Counted from the stretch's first letter, positions 17,918 to 28,510 are shown. The stretch: 64,000 bases of DNA from Marinococcus halotolerans DSM 16375 (GCF_000420725.1 NZ_ATVM01000003.1:62001-126000), one strand, 5' to 3'. The notes: generated by a model not told the origin, from the sequence alone. Numbers and translations: made by a program.

Positions 17918-18817
17918 GTGAGGAAGCCAAATGATGGCAAACTGGTCTCGCTCGAAGAGCATCACCCCAGTTTAAAGGAGCAGCGTCGGCAAAAATCGCG
18001 GCGCCGGCTGTTTATCTATCTGGCTGTATTTTTTGTATTGATCGGTCTGGTTATTTATTTTCAATCTCCATTAAGCCATATCCGCAGTATTGAAACGAGC
18101 GACTCCCAATTTACGGAAAAACAGATTATTAAAGAAGAAAGCGGGGCCCGGATCGGAACAAATATCTGGGAAATGGACAGAAACGTGATTAAAAATAATG
18201 TAGAGCAGCTGCCGGAAATTGAAGAAGCAGAGGTGACAAGGTCCTGGCCGGCGACGGTAAATATTGAGGTTACTGAGTATGAAAAAGTTGCTTATACGCA
18301 GGTGGAAGGTGCTTATGCCCCTGTGCTTGAAAACGGCCATGCGCTGACCGATGATGTAAATAGTGAACTGCCGGCTGATGCGCCGCTTCTGCAGAATTTT
18401 GAGAACGAAGAAAGACTTCAGGCGTTCGCAGAGGAGCTTGGTAAACTCGGTGAAGGGGTGACCAACCGGATTTCAGAAGTGTATTTCGATCCTTCTGAAA
18501 ACGAGGAGGACAATATCACTCTTTACATGAACGATGGTCTTGAGGTCCGAAGTTCTGTTTCTGGATTCGCGGATTATATGGGCTCTTATCCATCGATTGC
18601 AAGAAATATTGATGCCGGCCAAAACGGGGTGCTTTATATGATGAGGGCGCCGTACTTTGAAGCAGCAGAGACGGAAGAAGAATCTGGGGAAGAAAATGAA
18701 GGAACGCAGCAAATGCCTGAGGAAAGTTTCATTGAAGGAAACGACACACCTGAAGCGGCAGAAAACGGAGCTTCTGGAACAGAAGAAAATGAGAGCGACA
18801 GCGGAGCTGCACAATAA
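17918..18817 (+). CDS. divIB: Cell division protein DivIB/FtsQ
   Basis: A 299-residue bitopic protein: a basic cytoplasmic N-terminus (1-30), a membrane helix (about 31-49), then an external POTRA domain (about 51-120, starting SHIRSIETSDSQFTEKQI), a beta domain and a C-terminal tail of about 50 residues that is very rich in glutamate. It stabilises FtsL and DivIC at the septum. GTG 17918 is placed seven bases after GAGGAGGA. The acidic tail parallels that of PbpB. Confidence 0.93.
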   Translation: MRKPNDGKLVSLEEHHPSLKEQRRQKSRRRLFIYLAVFFVLIGLVIYFQSPLSHIRSIETSDSQFTEKQIIKEESGARIGTNIWEMDRNVIKNNVEQLPEIEEAEVTRSWPATVNIEVTEYEKVAYTQVEGAYAPVLENGHALTDDVNSELPADAPLLQNFENEERLQAFAEELGKLGEGVTNRISEVYFDPSENEEDNITLYMNDGLEVRSSVSGFADYMGSYPSIARNIDAGQNGVLYMMRAPYFEAAETEEESGEENEGTQQMPEESFIEGNDTPEAAENGASGTEENESDSGAAQ

Positions 18818-19028
18818 AAGAATGAATATTGTTTGAAAATTGCCTTTTCCATTGAAGATAGTTGTTGTAGACTGAAAAGAAGGCGTATTTTTCTTAACCC
18901 AAACAAAAATACTGCGACATATTATTAATGGAAGCGCAACCGGAAAAATTCTGGTGCGTATGAAAATATAAAAGATACAATAGTTATAAAATCGAAACGA
19001 AAATAGATCTCTAAGGGGGTGCCCAACC
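18818..19028 (+). promoter_or_regulatory. Intergenic region before ftsA, likely promoter region
   Basis: A 211-base A+T-rich spacer. A weak promoter candidate is TTGTTG (18862-18867), 18 bases, TATTTT (18886-18891). TACAAT at 18976-18981 is another possible -10 without a good -35. An A/T hairpin (GTATTTTT with AAAATAC) lies around 18885-18913. In Bacillus ftsAZ has its own promoters here. Genes ylxW, ylxX and sbp, which B. subtilis carries in this gap, are absent. Confidence 0.35.
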
Positions 19029-20357
19029 TTGAACAGTGAAAATTTGTATGTCAGTCTTGATGTCGGCACATCGTCTGTCCGAGCGATTATCGGAGATATG
19101 AGCGGTGGCGCCTTGAAAATTATCGGAGTCGGCCGGGCGCCGTCTATCGGCATGAGAAAAGGTGCAATCGTCGATATCGATGAAACGGTTAAAGCAATTA
19201 AAGAGGCCGTGGACCAGGCTGAACGAATGGTTGATTTAGAAGTGAAGCAGGTCATTGTAGGAATTAACGGCAATCAGGTGGAGATGCGCGCGTGTAATGG
19301 AATAGTGGCCGTGTCCAGCACCGATCGTGAAATTCAGGATGAGGATGTCGAAAGAGTTATCGACGCGGCACATGTGATGAGCATACCGCCAGACCGGGAA
19401 ATTATTGATATTATTCCAGCCCAGTTCATCGTAGACGGAATGGATGGAATTAAAGATCCGCGCGGTATGCTCGGCACCCGTCTCGAAATGGAAGGAACTA
19501 TTATCACAGGAGCTAAAACCGCTTTACATAACCTACTACGCTGTGTGGAGCGAGCAGGACTGGAAATTGCAGACATTGTACTTCAGCCGTTGGCTTCAGG
19601 GAGCGTAGCCGTTTCAAAGGACGAGCGTTCTCTCGGAGTAGCCTTAATTGATATTGGCGGCGGATCGACCACGGTCTCTGTGTTCCAGGAAGGCCAGCTG
19701 CAGACAATGTCCTTTCTCCCAATTGGCGGCAGTCACATCTCAAACGACATTTCCGTCGGCATCAGAACGACCGCCGAAGAGGCAGAGCGTTTGAAGCTTG
19801 AGCATGGTCATGCCTTTATTGATGATGCTTCTGATGATTTGTCATTTTCTATTCAGACGCTTGGAAACAATGATCAGAAAAAGTTCACACAGCTCGAACT
19901 CGCAGAAATTATTGAACCAAGAATGGAAGAGATTCTTACATTAGTGCAGCAGGAAATCAACCGCATGGGTTATCATGATCTTCCGGGCGGTTATGTATTA
20001 ACTGGAGGAGCGGTTATGATGCCGGGGACGCTCGAGCTTGCCCAGGACATCTGGAAGCAGCATGTGCGCCTTGCGATGCCGGACTATATCGGTGTACGTG
20101 AGCCTACGTATACAGCGAGTATCGGCTTGATTGAATTTGCATATAAAAGCATGAAGGTTCATAGTGGAGAGGACTCCGTTGTAGCAGCGGGACGCTCTGA
20201 GAAGTATGCAGAATCTGACCGTCCGGCTTCAGCCGGAGAAGCTAATTACCGCAATGGTTCAAGCACGCGCCAGCAAAACCGGACGAAGGAAAAAGATCCG
20301 GAGGAACCTGGGTTTAAAGAGCGGATGCGAAGCGTATTTAAATCTTTCTTTGAATAA
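19029..20357 (+). CDS. ftsA: Cell division protein FtsA
   Basis: A 442-residue actin-like ATPase that tethers the FtsZ ring to the membrane. The N-terminal phosphate loop is SLDVGTSSVRAIIG, the second phosphate block is ALIDIGGGSTTVSVF, and the adenosine block is GYVLTGGAVMMPG. The C-terminal GFKERMRSVFKSFFE is the amphipathic membrane-targeting helix, preceded by an acidic and basic linker. It starts at TTG 19029, seven bases after AAGGGGGTG; no better start exists. Confidence 0.96.
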   Translation: MNSENLYVSLDVGTSSVRAIIGDMSGGALKIIGVGRAPSIGMRKGAIVDIDETVKAIKEAVDQAERMVDLEVKQVIVGINGNQVEMRACNGIVAVSSTDREIQDEDVERVIDAAHVMSIPPDREIIDIIPAQFIVDGMDGIKDPRGMLGTRLEMEGTIITGAKTALHNLLRCVERAGLEIADIVLQPLASGSVAVSKDERSLGVALIDIGGGSTTVSVFQEGQLQTMSFLPIGGSHISNDISVGIRTTAEEAERLKLEHGHAFIDDASDDLSFSIQTLGNNDQKKFTQLELAEIIEPRMEEILTLVQQEINRMGYHDLPGGYVLTGGAVMMPGTLELAQDIWKQHVRLAMPDYIGVREPTYTASIGLIEFAYKSMKVHSGEDSVVAAGRSEKYAESDRPASAGEANYRNGSSTRQQNRTKEKDPEEPGFKERMRSVFKSFFE

Positions 20358-20395
20358 GTAACGAAGGATAAAACGACTATATAGGAGGACCACAT

Positions 20396-21571
20396 ATGTT
20401 GGAATTTGAAATGGATATGGACCAGCTAGCCCAGATTAAAGTCATCGGTGTCGGCGGTGGCGGTTCGAACGCTGTGAACCGTATGATTGAGAACGGTTTA
20501 CAGGGAGTAGAATTTATTGCGGTCAACACAGACGCCCAGGCGTTAAAATTATCAGAAGCAGAAACAAAGCTTCAATTAGGCGGAAAATTGACGAGAGGCC
20601 TTGGTGCCGGAGCGAACCCCGAAATTGGTAAAAAGGCTGCCGAAGAAAGCAAAGAGCAGCTTGAAGAAGCGCTGACCGGTGCCGATATGGTATTTATCAC
20701 CGCTGGCATGGGCGGAGGCACAGGTACAGGAGCGGCTCCCGTTATTGCTGAAGTAGCCAAAGAAATCGGGGCACTGACCGTAGGCGTCGTTACACGCCCG
20801 TTCACATTTGAAGGCAAAAAGCGTGCGGTGCAGTCCTCCAACGGTATTTCTTCTTTAAAGGAAAAAGTGGATACGCTGATTGTTATTCCAAACGACCGGC
20901 TGCTTGAAATTGTGGACAAAAGCACGCCGATGCTTGAAGCGTTCCGTGAAGCAGACAATGTCCTTCGCCAGGGTGTTCAGGGCATCAGTGACCTGATCGC
21001 TGTACCGGGACTTATCAACCTTGACTTTGCCGACGTAAAAACGATCATGAGCGAAAAAGGCTCTGCGCTTATGGGTATTGGTATATCCACCGGAGAAAAC
21101 CGTGCGGTGGAAGCGGCGAAAAAAGCCATCTCGAGTCCGCTTCTTGAAACATCCGTGGAAGGCGCTCAGGGCGTGCTGATGAACATTACCGGCGGCTCTA
21201 ACCTGAGCCTGTTTGAAGTGCACGAAGCAGCTGAAATTGTTTCTGAAGCTTCGGACACGGATGTGAATATGATCTTCGGCTCGGTCATTAACGAGAACCT
21301 GAAGGATGAGATCGTAGTTACAGTTATTGCGACAGGATTCCAGGACAGTGAAGATCAGCGGAGCGCTCAGGGAACCCGGGGCGGCGGCCGTCAGACGGTT
21401 TCCCGCCAGCAGCCGACAAGACAACAGGCTCCGCAGCAGCCCCAGCAGTCTGCACCCCAGCAGGATTGGAAGGAAGAGCCTGTATCTGAAAATGAACCAT
21501 CCAGAGATGGACAGGAAGAAGATGAAGGACTCGATATTCCAACGTTCCTGCGCAACCGGCGCCGCCGTTAA
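20396..21571 (+). CDS. ftsZ: Cell division protein FtsZ
   Basis: A 391-residue tubulin-like GTPase that forms the division ring. It shows [15 protein letters not shown] at the N-terminus, the tubulin signature [10 protein letters not shown] near residue 106, and the T7 loop [14 protein letters not shown]-rich linker leads to the conserved C-terminal peptide DIPTFLRNR, which binds FtsA and SepF, and then RRR. ATG 20396 follows ATAGGAGGACCAC. A terminator stands 23 bases after the stop, and spoIIGA-sigE-sigG do not follow. Confidence 0.98.
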   Translation: MLEFEMDMDQLAQIKVIGVGGGGSNAVNRMIENGLQGVEFIAVNTDAQALKLSEAETKLQLGGKLTRGLGAGANPEIGKKAAEESKEQLEEALTGADMVFITAGMGGGTGTGAAPVIAEVAKEIGALTVGVVTRPFTFEGKKRAVQSSNGISSLKEKVDTLIVIPNDRLLEIVDKSTPMLEAFREADNVLRQGVQGISDLIAVPGLINLDFADVKTIMSEKGSALMGIGISTGENRAVEAAKKAISSPLLETSVEGAQGVLMNITGGSNLSLFEVHEAAEIVSEASDTDVNMIFGSVINENLKDEIVVTVIATGFQDSEDQRSAQGTRGGGRQTVSRQQPTRQQAPQQPQQSAPQQDWKEEPVSENEPSRDGQEEDEGLDIPTFLRNRRRR

Positions 21572-21593
21572 GCGCGGGCAGGCGATAGAAGAG

Positions 21594-21623
21594 AAAAGCG
21601 GGCCGGATACGGCCCGCTTTTCT
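21594..21623 (+). terminator. Terminator after ftsZ
   Basis: AAAAGCGGGCC and GGCCCGCTTTT form a perfect stem around a 6-base loop, followed by CTT. The T tract is short, so read-through into ylmD is possible. Confidence 0.75.
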
Positions 21624-21662
21624 TCGCTAAAGCTGATTAATAAGCAGAAAGGTCGTGATGGC

Positions 21663-22472
21663 ATGCAGCCTGAGCCGTTTCACCTTTTAACAAACGGCAT
21701 TCTCAAACTGCAAATGAACAGCAAAGCAGCCGCTGCCGGCTTTACAACAAGAGCAAACGGTGCGGGAAAAACTCCCTACGAGAGCCGTAACACTGCCTTT
21801 CATGTAGGTGAAGACAGAAACGTAACGATAAATAACCGCATGATCACTGCTGAACATATTGGACGGCCCCTGTCTACCTGGACTGCTGAAGAACAGGTTC
21901 ACGGCAGCCGTATCGTAGAAGTTGGCCGCAGTGATGCCGGCAAAGGAAGTGAGCAGAGGGAAACCTCTGTAGCAGAAGCCGACGGCATGATTACCGAGTC
22001 GAAGGAAGTAACGCTTGTCAGTTTTTATGCTGACTGTGTTCCTCTGTTCTTTTATGCAGAAAACGCCGCGGTGGCCGGGCTCGCTCACGCAGGATGGAAA
22101 GGAACTGCAGCGGACATTGGAGCTGAAATGATTCGTGCTTTTGCAGAGAAGGGAATCCCGCCTGAGCAAATATATGCGGCGATCGGACCGGCTATATCCG
22201 GAGCTAATTACGAAGTGGATGAAACTGTCCTCTCAGCGCTTAAGCAACAACACGATTTTTCCAGCGGGGAGCCGTGGATCCAAAAGGCAAACGGACGGTA
22301 CGCGCTTGATTTAAAAACAGCCAACAAACTGCTGCTCGAACAGGCAGGAGTCCCGCCTGAACGTATTGCTGTCAGTGGTTACTGTACTTATGCCAAAGAG
22401 GATCTGTTTTTCTCCCACCGTCGTGAGAACGGGAAAACTGGACGAATGATGAGTTATATCTATATTATATAG
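21663..22472 (+). CDS. ylmD: YlmD/YfiH family protein (PgeF, multicopper-like purine nucleoside phosphorylase family)
   Basis: A 269-residue protein of the YfiH/LACC1 family, annotated as peptidoglycan editing factor PgeF or as a purine nucleoside phosphorylase. Metal-binding residues are visible in EEQVHGSRI, FYADCVPLFF and LAHAGWKGTAADI, with SGYCTYAKEDLFFSHRRENGKTGR at the end. The true role is debated. ATG 21663 is chosen with a GAAAGG ribosome site ten bases upstream; the much longer upstream reading frame overlaps ftsZ and is spurious. In Bacillus this gene also precedes ylmE and sepF. Confidence 0.9.
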   Translation: MQPEPFHLLTNGILKLQMNSKAAAAGFTTRANGAGKTPYESRNTAFHVGEDRNVTINNRMITAEHIGRPLSTWTAEEQVHGSRIVEVGRSDAGKGSEQRETSVAEADGMITESKEVTLVSFYADCVPLFFYAENAAVAGLAHAGWKGTAADIGAEMIRAFAEKGIPPEQIYAAIGPAISGANYEVDETVLSALKQQHDFSSGEPWIQKANGRYALDLKTANKLLLEQAGVPPERIAVSGYCTYAKEDLFFSHRRENGKTGRMMSYIYII

Positions 22473-22491
22473 GCAGGGAGGATGCTGCACT

Positions 22492-23169
22492 TTGAACACG
22501 GTGGAATCCAACTGGAAAGTGATAAAGCATAACATCCGCCTCGCCTGTGAAGCATCCGGTCGGGACCCGGAGGATGTAACATGTATTGCTGTTACAAAAT
22601 ACGTGTCCCCGGAGCGCGCGGTAGAGGCAGTAGAAGCTGGAATAACCAATTTAGGGGAAAACCGTGTGGAAGGAGCGCTTGAAAAATATGAAGCTGTTTC
22701 CGGCCGCGCGGACATTCATTTTATCGGGACGCTGCAGTCAAAAAAAGCGAAAAAGATTATCGGCAAATGTGCATACATTCATTCGCTGGACCGCTGGAGT
22801 TTGGCAGAGGAAATCAATAAACGCTCCGGGGAAACAGTCACCGAATGCTTTGTGCAGGTGAATGTCTCGGGGGAAGAAAGCAAAGCAGGGCTTCCGCCAG
22901 AGGAAGTGGAGCCGTTTATCGAATCACTGGTGAAACTATCCGGCCTTCGGATCGTAGGATTAATGACACTCGCTCCATTTGAAGAAGATGCTGAAAACAC
23001 CCGGCCGGTTTTTCGTCAGATGAAGGAAATGCGCAGGCGTATCCAGGAAAAAAACTGGGCGCATGCCCCCTGCGGTTATTTGTCTATGGGAATGTCCAAC
23101 GATTATATGGTAGCTGTAGAAGAAGGCGCTACTCATATCCGTCTCGGTACTTCGCTTGTAGGCGAATAA
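22492..23169 (+). CDS. ylmE: YggS family pyridoxal phosphate homeostasis protein (YlmE)
   Basis: A 225-residue TIM-barrel protein that binds PLP without known enzymatic turnover. The PLP lysine is in CIAVTKYVSPERA. LGENRVEGALEKY, FIGTLQSKKAKKI and the C-terminal SMGMSNDYMVAVEEGATHIRLGTSLVG are the family blocks. It starts at TTG 22492, eight bases after GGGAGG. It belongs to the ylmDE-sepF-ylmGH run linked to division. Confidence 0.94.
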   Translation: MNTVESNWKVIKHNIRLACEASGRDPEDVTCIAVTKYVSPERAVEAVEAGITNLGENRVEGALEKYEAVSGRADIHFIGTLQSKKAKKIIGKCAYIHSLDRWSLAEEINKRSGETVTECFVQVNVSGEESKAGLPPEEVEPFIESLVKLSGLRIVGLMTLAPFEEDAENTRPVFRQMKEMRRRIQEKNWAHAPCGYLSMGMSNDYMVAVEEGATHIRLGTSLVGE

Positions 23170-23229
23170 AAGAATCCGGCGTTAAATAACAAAACGGATG
23201 GTATCTCTGTGTAAAAAGGAGAGGAGAAG

Positions 23230-23658
23230 ATGAGTTTGCGTTCGAAATTCCGGCGTTTTTTTGAGATGGATGACGATGTGGTTGAACAGGAAGTGCCTCT
23301 TTCTGAAGAAGAACAGTACGCCCAGTACGAAAACAGGCAGGGGACAGCGCCGAGCAACGTGGTGAGCCTGCAGAGTGTGCAGAAGTCCTCGAAAGTGATG
23401 CTTTTGGAGCCGCGCAGCTATGAAGAAGTGCAGGATATCGCCGATCACCTGTGCAGCCGAAAAGCAGTAATCATTAATCTGCAGCGGGTACCAAAGGAGC
23501 AGGGGCGGCGCATCGTTGATTTTTTAAGCGGCACGGTCTATGCCATTGGCGGGGACATTCAGAAGGTCGGCAGCCAGATCTTTTTCTGCGCGCCCGATAA
23601 TGTTGATATTTCGGGTGCTATTACAGATATCATGTCCGAACGGGACGAACACTATTAA
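23230..23658 (+). CDS. sepF: Cell division protein SepF
   Basis: A 142-residue protein that bundles FtsZ and acts as a second membrane anchor of the ring. It has an N-terminal amphipathic helix ([16 protein letters not shown]), an acidic and Q-rich linker, and a C-terminal SepF domain with [15 protein letters not shown] and [19 protein letters not shown] 23230 follows AAGGAGAGGAAG. Length is normal. Confidence 0.95.
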   Translation: MSLRSKFRRFFEMDDDVVEQEVPLSEEEQYAQYENRQGTAPSNVVSLQSVQKSSKVMLLEPRSYEEVQDIADHLCSRKAVIINLQRVPKEQGRRIVDFLSGTVYAIGGDIQKVGSQIFFCAPDNVDISGAITDIMSERDEHY

Positions 23659-23676
23659 CAAGAAAGGAGAGGGAGT

Positions 23677-23949
23677 ATGCAGCTTATAGGTTCTTTGCTG
23701 ATCAGTTTAATCAGTATTTACCGGATTGTGTTAATTGTATATATTTTCATGTCCTGGTTCCCGAACGCGAGAGAATCTACGATCGGGCAGTTTATCGGTT
23801 CGATCTGTGAACCATATTTGGAGCCGTTCCGCCGTTTTATTCCGCCGCTCGGCCCGCTTGATATATCGCCGATTGTGGCAATCATTGTGCTCTTTTTTGC
23901 AGAATCAGGCATCCGGGCACTGTTTTTCAATGCCGGTGCGTTGTTTTAA
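23677..23949 (+). CDS. ylmG: YggT family membrane protein (YlmG)
   Basis: A 90-residue protein with two hydrophobic helices and the family motif SWFPNARES between them, then [24 protein letters not shown]. YggT proteins are thought to help distribute division or nucleoid components, but the mechanism is unknown. It sits 18 bases after sepF, with an AAAGGAGAGGGA ribosome site. Confidence 0.9.
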   Translation: MQLIGSLLISLISIYRIVLIVYIFMSWFPNARESTIGQFIGSICEPYLEPFRRFIPPLGPLDISPIVAIIVLFFAESGIRALFFNAGALF

Positions 23950-23965
23950 TTGAGGTGAATAAAAC

Positions 23966-24754
23966 ATGAATATGCTCGAACACTTCCGTCCGGAAGAAAG
24001 AGCCTGGGTGGAACAGGCGGCAGACTGGAAAGAAGCAGTCGAAACAAATTTCGAAAGACGTCTGACTGATTTTCTCGATCCGCGGGAGCGGGATATTTTA
24101 GCGTCAGTCATCGGAAAAGACGAAACCGTGCACTATGCTTTTGCCGGGGGAAGCGAGGATGCTGAGCGAAAGCGGGCACTGATTTATCCATTTTATGAAC
24201 AGCCGGAGCAGGAGAATTTTCAGCTGATATTGTTTGAAATTTCCTATCCGCAGAAATTCGCTTCTCTTGAACATAAGGATGTTCTCGGGGCCCTGATGGG
24301 GATCGGGTTAAAACGGGAGAAGTTCGGTGATATTCTCGAAGGAGAAGGGTGCTTTCAATTCGTAGCAGCAGCCGAAGTCCGCAGCTATATTGAACTGAAC
24401 CTGCCCAAGATTGCCAACGTCTCCGTGACCCCGGTGGAAAAACCGTTTTCCGCTATGCTGCCGATAGAAGAGCAGTGGGTGGAGCGCGAAACGACGGTTT
24501 CTTCGCTTCGGCTTGATACGTTTATGGCAGAAGCATACCGGCTTTCAAGGAGCAAAACGCTTCCATTCATAGAAAAAGCAAAGGTGCGCGTGAACTGGAA
24601 AAAGGTGGACCAGTCCTCCTACATGCTTCGTCCCGGGGATTACGTTTCGGTACGCGGGCTTGGCCGCTCTAAATTGATGGAGGTGCTGGGGCGCACTAAA
24701 AAGGATAAGCAGCGGATTGTGTATGGAATTAAAGAACAAAAGAGAAAAAAATAG
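23966..24754 (+). CDS. ylmH: S4-domain RNA-binding protein YlmH
   Basis: A 262-residue protein with an N-terminal family-specific domain and a C-terminal S4 RNA-binding domain (about residues 180-240, from LRLDTFMAEAYRLSRSK). In B. subtilis YlmH has been linked to division and to ribosome-associated quality control beside RqcH; rqcH is also in this window at 42-43.7 kb. ATG 23966 follows TGAGGTGAATAAA. The C-terminus is very basic, consistent with RNA binding. Confidence 0.9.
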   Translation: MNMLEHFRPEERAWVEQAADWKEAVETNFERRLTDFLDPRERDILASVIGKDETVHYAFAGGSEDAERKRALIYPFYEQPEQENFQLILFEISYPQKFASLEHKDVLGALMGIGLKREKFGDILEGEGCFQFVAAAEVRSYIELNLPKIANVSVTPVEKPFSAMLPIEEQWVERETTVSSLRLDTFMAEAYRLSRSKTLPFIEKAKVRVNWKKVDQSSYMLRPGDYVSVRGLGRSKLMEVLGRTKKDKQRIVYGIKEQKRKK

Positions 24755-24862
24755 CTTTTTTGTTTTGAAGGAAGGAACTGTCTTTTTCGCCAAGAATGTA
24801 GAAAAAGGCAGCAGGCTTTCGGACCGGTATACATACTTGAATAGTAGAAAGGGTGAACGATT

Positions 24863-25375
24863 TTGCCTTTAACACCACTGGATATTCATAATAAGGAATT
24901 CACAAGAGGGTTCCGGGGATACGACGAAGATGAAGTAAACGATTTTTTAAAGCAGCTGATTAAGGATTTTGAAGATGTGATTCGTGAACGTGATGAGCTG
25001 TATGACCGGACAAAAGAGCTCGAGGACCGGATTAATCATTTCTCAAGCATTGAAGAAACGCTGAACAAGTCGATCTATGTAGCCCAGGAATCGGCAGAAG
25101 AGGTACGGAAAAACGCCCAGAAGGAAGGACAGCTGACGGTTCGGGAAGCGGAGAAAAATGCGGACCGGATTATCAACGAAGCCTTGAACAAATCCCGCCG
25201 GATTGAGCTTGAAATTGAAGAATTGAAAAAGCAGGCTTCTGTTTACCAGACCAAATTTAAAATGCTGCTCGAAGCACAGATGGAAATGCTTCATTCGGAT
25301 GAATGGCAGAATCTCGCCGAGGAAGAACCAGCTGAGGCGGAGGCTTATGCGGGCGACGGCGCACGTCTTGACTAA
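24863..25375 (+). CDS. divIVA: Cell pole and septum protein DivIVA
   Basis: A 170-residue coiled-coil protein. The N-terminal lipid-binding domain begins PLTPLDIHNKEFTRGFRGY, with the membrane-inserting F-R pair near residues 17-18. Two coiled-coil segments follow (about 30-60 and 70-150), and an acidic tail. It senses negative membrane curvature at the septum and recruits partner proteins. It starts at TTG 24863 after AAAGGGTGAACGA; the next in-frame start would remove the membrane-binding residues. The ileS promoter begins inside its last codons. Confidence 0.94.
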   Translation: MPLTPLDIHNKEFTRGFRGYDEDEVNDFLKQLIKDFEDVIRERDELYDRTKELEDRINHFSSIEETLNKSIYVAQESAEEVRKNAQKEGQLTVREAEKNADRIINEALNKSRRIELEIEELKKQASVYQTKFKMLLEAQMEMLHSDEWQNLAEEEPAEAEAYAGDGARLD

Positions 25376-25396
25376 CACCGCCAACTAGATTATACT
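25368..25396 (+). promoter_or_regulatory. Sigma-A promoter of the ileS T-box transcript
   Basis: TTGACT (25368-25373), 17 bases, TATACT (25391-25396). The -35 overlaps the last codons and stop of divIVA. Transcription would start near 25403, giving a leader of about 290 bases. Confidence 0.8.
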
Positions 25397-25402
25397 TTTT
25401 CA

Positions 25403-25670
25403 TTATCATATTCGATAAACGTTGAAGGGGAGCAGGCAGTAATGTACCGGTCTTAGCGATCTGCGGTTGGTGTAAGCGCAGAACCAGGACATTTTTGTTA
25501 TCACCCCGGAGTTCCTTAACTGAACAAAGCAGTAAGTTAAGGCGGCTTTGGAAATGCCGTTATTGCCAATGAAGAGACAGGCAGGGAGCCGTATGGCTTC
25601 CTGCGCTCATCAGGGTGGTACCGCGAGTCATTCTCGCCCCTATGCACAGGGGATCTGAATGGCTCTTTTT
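25403..25670 (+). ncRNA. T-box riboswitch leader of ileS
   Basis: A tRNA-sensing leader. The T-box AGGGTGGTACCGCG is at 25612-25625. The competing terminator pairs GAGTCATTC (25625-25633) with GAATGGCTC (25656-25664), with an inner CCCCT/AGGGG stem and a T run to 25670. The candidate specifier codon is ATC (25459-25461) in the stem I internal loop, matching isoleucine. Uncharged tRNA-Ile should stabilise the antiterminator and switch on ileS. Confidence 0.93.
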
Positions 25671-25696
25671 GTTGTAAAAAAAAGGAGGATGCGGAA

Positions 25697-28471
25697 ATGA
25701 GTTATAAAGAATCACTGTTAATGCCAAAAACTAAATTTCCAATGCGCGGCAATCTGCCAAATAAAGAACCAGAACGCCAGAAAACGTGGAATGAACAGGA
25801 CATTTATGAGCAGGTTCAGGCCCGCACGGAAGGCCGCCCGCTGTTTGTGCTGCACGACGGACCTCCCTATGCCAACGGGGATATCCATATGGGGCATGCG
25901 CTGAATAAAGTGCTGAAGGACTTTATCGTCCGCTACAAATCGATGACAGGCTACCATGCACCGTACGTGCCGGGCTGGGACGTTCACGGGCTGCCGATTG
26001 AAACGGCGCTTACGAAAAATAAAAAAGTCGACCGGAAAAAAATGACGACAGCTGAATTCCGCGCTGCGTGTGAAGAATATGCGGAAAAACAAATTGACCG
26101 CCAGCGCGAGCAGTTTAAACGTCTCGGGGTCAGAGGCGATTGGGAAAACCCGTATGTGACGATGAATCATGAGTATGAAGCCCAGCAGATCCAGGTCTTC
26201 GGGGAAATGGCCAAGCGCGGCCATATTTATAAAGGCAAAAAACCGGTCTACTGGTCACCTTCCTCGGAATCGGCCCTGGCAGAAGCAGAGATCGAATACC
26301 ACGATATGCGCTCTCCGTCGATTTACGTCTCGTTTGCGGTTAAAGACGGAAAGAACGTCCTGGAAGGCGATGAAAAGTTTATCATCTGGACGACGACCCC
26401 TTGGACGATTCCGGCAAACCTGGCAATCACTGTGCATCCGGAGCTTGACTACGTCGTCGTGAAGGCGAATGAAGAAAAGTACGTCGTTGCTGAAGGACTG
26501 CTCGAGGAGCTCGAACAAAAGCTGGAGTGGGACGGCTATGAGATTACAAAGCGTATGAAGGGGAGCGACCTTGAATACGTAATGGCTGAGCACCCTATTT
26601 ACGGCCGGGATTCTCTCGTCATCCTCGGGGAACACGTGACGCTCGATGCTGGTACCGGCAGTGTGCACACAGCGCCGGGACACGGGGAAGAAGACTTTGT
26701 GGTAGGACAGCAGTACGGCCTGGAAACACTCTGTCCTGTAGATGACAAAGGCGTATTTACCGACGAAGCCCCGGGCTTTGAAGGACTGTTTTACGATAAG
26801 GCGAATAAAGCAATCACAGATAACCTCGATCAGCTCGGAGCGCTTCTGAAGCTGAACTTCTTCAGTCACTCGTATCCGCACGACTGGAGAACGAAAAAGC
26901 CGGTCATTTACCGGGCGACCGATCAGTGGTTTGCATCGATCGAAAACATCCGGGGCGAGCTTCTGGATGAAATCAGCCAGGTGACATGGACCCCGGCCTG
27001 GGGTGAAACACGCCTGTACAACATGGTGCGTGACCGGGGCGACTGGTGCATCTCGAGACAGCGCGCCTGGGGTGTGCCGATTCCGGTCTTTTATGCAGAG
27101 GACGGCGAAGCACTCATTAACGATGAGACCATCCAGCACGTTTCCGAACTGTTCCGCAGCCACGGCTCCAACGTATGGTTTGAGTGGGAGACCGAAGATC
27201 TGCTTCCGGAAGGATTTACGTCGGAACACAGCCCGAATGGCACCTTTACGAGAGAAATGGATATTATGGACGTGTGGTTTGACAGCGGCTCGTCCCATCA
27301 GTCAGTGCTTGAGGCATCACCGCTTCTGCAGCGTCCGGCTGATATGTATCTTGAAGGCTCCGATCAGTACCGCGGCTGGTTTAACTCTTCTCTTACAACG
27401 AGCGTCGCGGTTACCGGCAAGGCGCCGTACCGTTCCGTGCTGAGCCACGGCTTTACGATGGACGGAGAAGGCAAAAAAATGAGCAAATCGCTCGGAAATA
27501 CGATTTCGCCAAACGATATCACCAAGCAGCTCGGGGCGGATATTCTCCGGCTCTGGGTCTCGAGTGTGGATTACCAGGCAGATCACCGACTCTCAGATAA
27601 CATTTTAAAGCAAATCGCAGAAGCGTACCGCAAGATCCGTAACACGTTCCGGTTCATGCTCGGAAACCTGAGCGACTTTGATCCTGAAAAGCACCGGGTT
27701 GCACCGTCGGACTGGAGCGAGCTTGATCATTATATGCATTTGCGCCTGCAGGATTTGATCGCAAAAATCCGTGCCGGCTATGAAGAATATCAGTTTGTAA
27801 ATGTTTATCAGACGTTCCACAACTTCTGCACCGTGGATCTGAGCTCGTTTTATCTTGATATCGCCAAGGACACGCTTTATGTTGAGCATGAAGACGACGT
27901 CCGACGCCGGGCTGTGCAGACAGTGCTGTATGACACGTTAACAGCTCTCGTGCAGATGATCGCCCCGATCATTCCGCATACGGCCGAAGAGGTGTGGGAA
28001 TTTATCCCTCAGACAGAAGCTGAAAGCGTACAGCTGACGGATATGCCGCAGGCGGACCGTTCGACGGAGGATGAAGAGCTCCGCCGGAAGTGGGACCGTC
28101 TCATGGATGTCCGGGACGATGTATTAAAGGCGCTGGAGACAGCGAGAGGAGAAAAAGTGATTGGCAAGTCGCTTGAAGCATCGGTTGATATTTATGCCGA
28201 CGGCGAAGTGAAAGACATGCTCGAGAGCGTAACCCGCTTAAAGACGCTGTTTATTGTGTCGAAGGCAGAAATTGCCGGGTCAGCGTCTGAGGCCCCGTCA
28301 GAAGCGGCGAAGCTTGATGAAGTAAGCGTCGTTGTGGGGGCAGCGGAAGGTGAACGCTGCGAACGCTGCTGGGAAGTGACCGATACAGTGGGAGAAGACC
28401 CGGCGTATCCGGATCTGTGCAGCCGCTGTGCTTCAGTCATGCATCAAAAAGAGAACGTCAGTCAGTCATAG
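25697..28471 (+). CDS. ileS: Isoleucyl-tRNA synthetase
   Basis: A 924-residue class I synthetase that charges tRNA-Ile, with an editing domain. The HIGH motif reads HMGH in [11 protein letters not shown], the KMSKS loop is [10 protein letters not shown], and the C-terminal zinc site is CERCWEV...CSRC. The N-terminus [19 protein letters not shown] matches Bacillus IleS. ATG 25697 follows AAAGGAGGATGCGG. It is controlled by the upstream T-box and closed by a strong terminator. Confidence 0.98.
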   Translation: MSYKESLLMPKTKFPMRGNLPNKEPERQKTWNEQDIYEQVQARTEGRPLFVLHDGPPYANGDIHMGHALNKVLKDFIVRYKSMTGYHAPYVPGWDVHGLPIETALTKNKKVDRKKMTTAEFRAACEEYAEKQIDRQREQFKRLGVRGDWENPYVTMNHEYEAQQIQVFGEMAKRGHIYKGKKPVYWSPSSESALAEAEIEYHDMRSPSIYVSFAVKDGKNVLEGDEKFIIWTTTPWTIPANLAITVHPELDYVVVKANEEKYVVAEGLLEELEQKLEWDGYEITKRMKGSDLEYVMAEHPIYGRDSLVILGEHVTLDAGTGSVHTAPGHGEEDFVVGQQYGLETLCPVDDKGVFTDEAPGFEGLFYDKANKAITDNLDQLGALLKLNFFSHSYPHDWRTKKPVIYRATDQWFASIENIRGELLDEISQVTWTPAWGETRLYNMVRDRGDWCISRQRAWGVPIPVFYAEDGEALINDETIQHVSELFRSHGSNVWFEWETEDLLPEGFTSEHSPNGTFTREMDIMDVWFDSGSSHQSVLEASPLLQRPADMYLEGSDQYRGWFNSSLTTSVAVTGKAPYRSVLSHGFTMDGEGKKMSKSLGNTISPNDITKQLGADILRLWVSSVDYQADHRLSDNILKQIAEAYRKIRNTFRFMLGNLSDFDPEKHRVAPSDWSELDHYMHLRLQDLIAKIRAGYEEYQFVNVYQTFHNFCTVDLSSFYLDIAKDTLYVEHEDDVRRRAVQTVLYDTLTALVQMIAPIIPHTAEEVWEFIPQTEAESVQLTDMPQADRSTEDEELRRKWDRLMDVRDDVLKALETARGEKVIGKSLEASVDIYADGEVKDMLESVTRLKTLFIVSKAEIAGSASEAPSEAAKLDEVSVVVGAAEGERCERCWEVTDTVGEDPAYPDLCSRCASVMHQKENVSQS

Positions 28472-28479
28472 CACGTGTT

Positions 28480-28510
28480 GAGCCCCCTTCCAGCAGGGGG
28501 CTCTTTTTTT
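28480..28510 (+). terminator. Terminator after ileS
   Basis: GAGCCCCCT (28480-28488) and AGGGGGCTC (28495-28503) form a 9-bp stem followed by seven T residues. Confidence 0.93.

Noticed and set aside
18473-19273. 266-residue antisense frame across divIB and ftsA
   Set aside because: It spans the spacer but is opposite two certain genes and has F/S/I-rich reverse-complement composition with no domain.
20855-21664. 269-residue antisense frame opposite ftsZ
   Set aside because: A shadow of ftsZ; no recognisable protein.
26255-27298. 347-residue antisense frame inside ileS
   Set aside because: It lies wholly opposite a certain gene, is rich in H, R and C from reverse reading, and has no domain or ribosome site.
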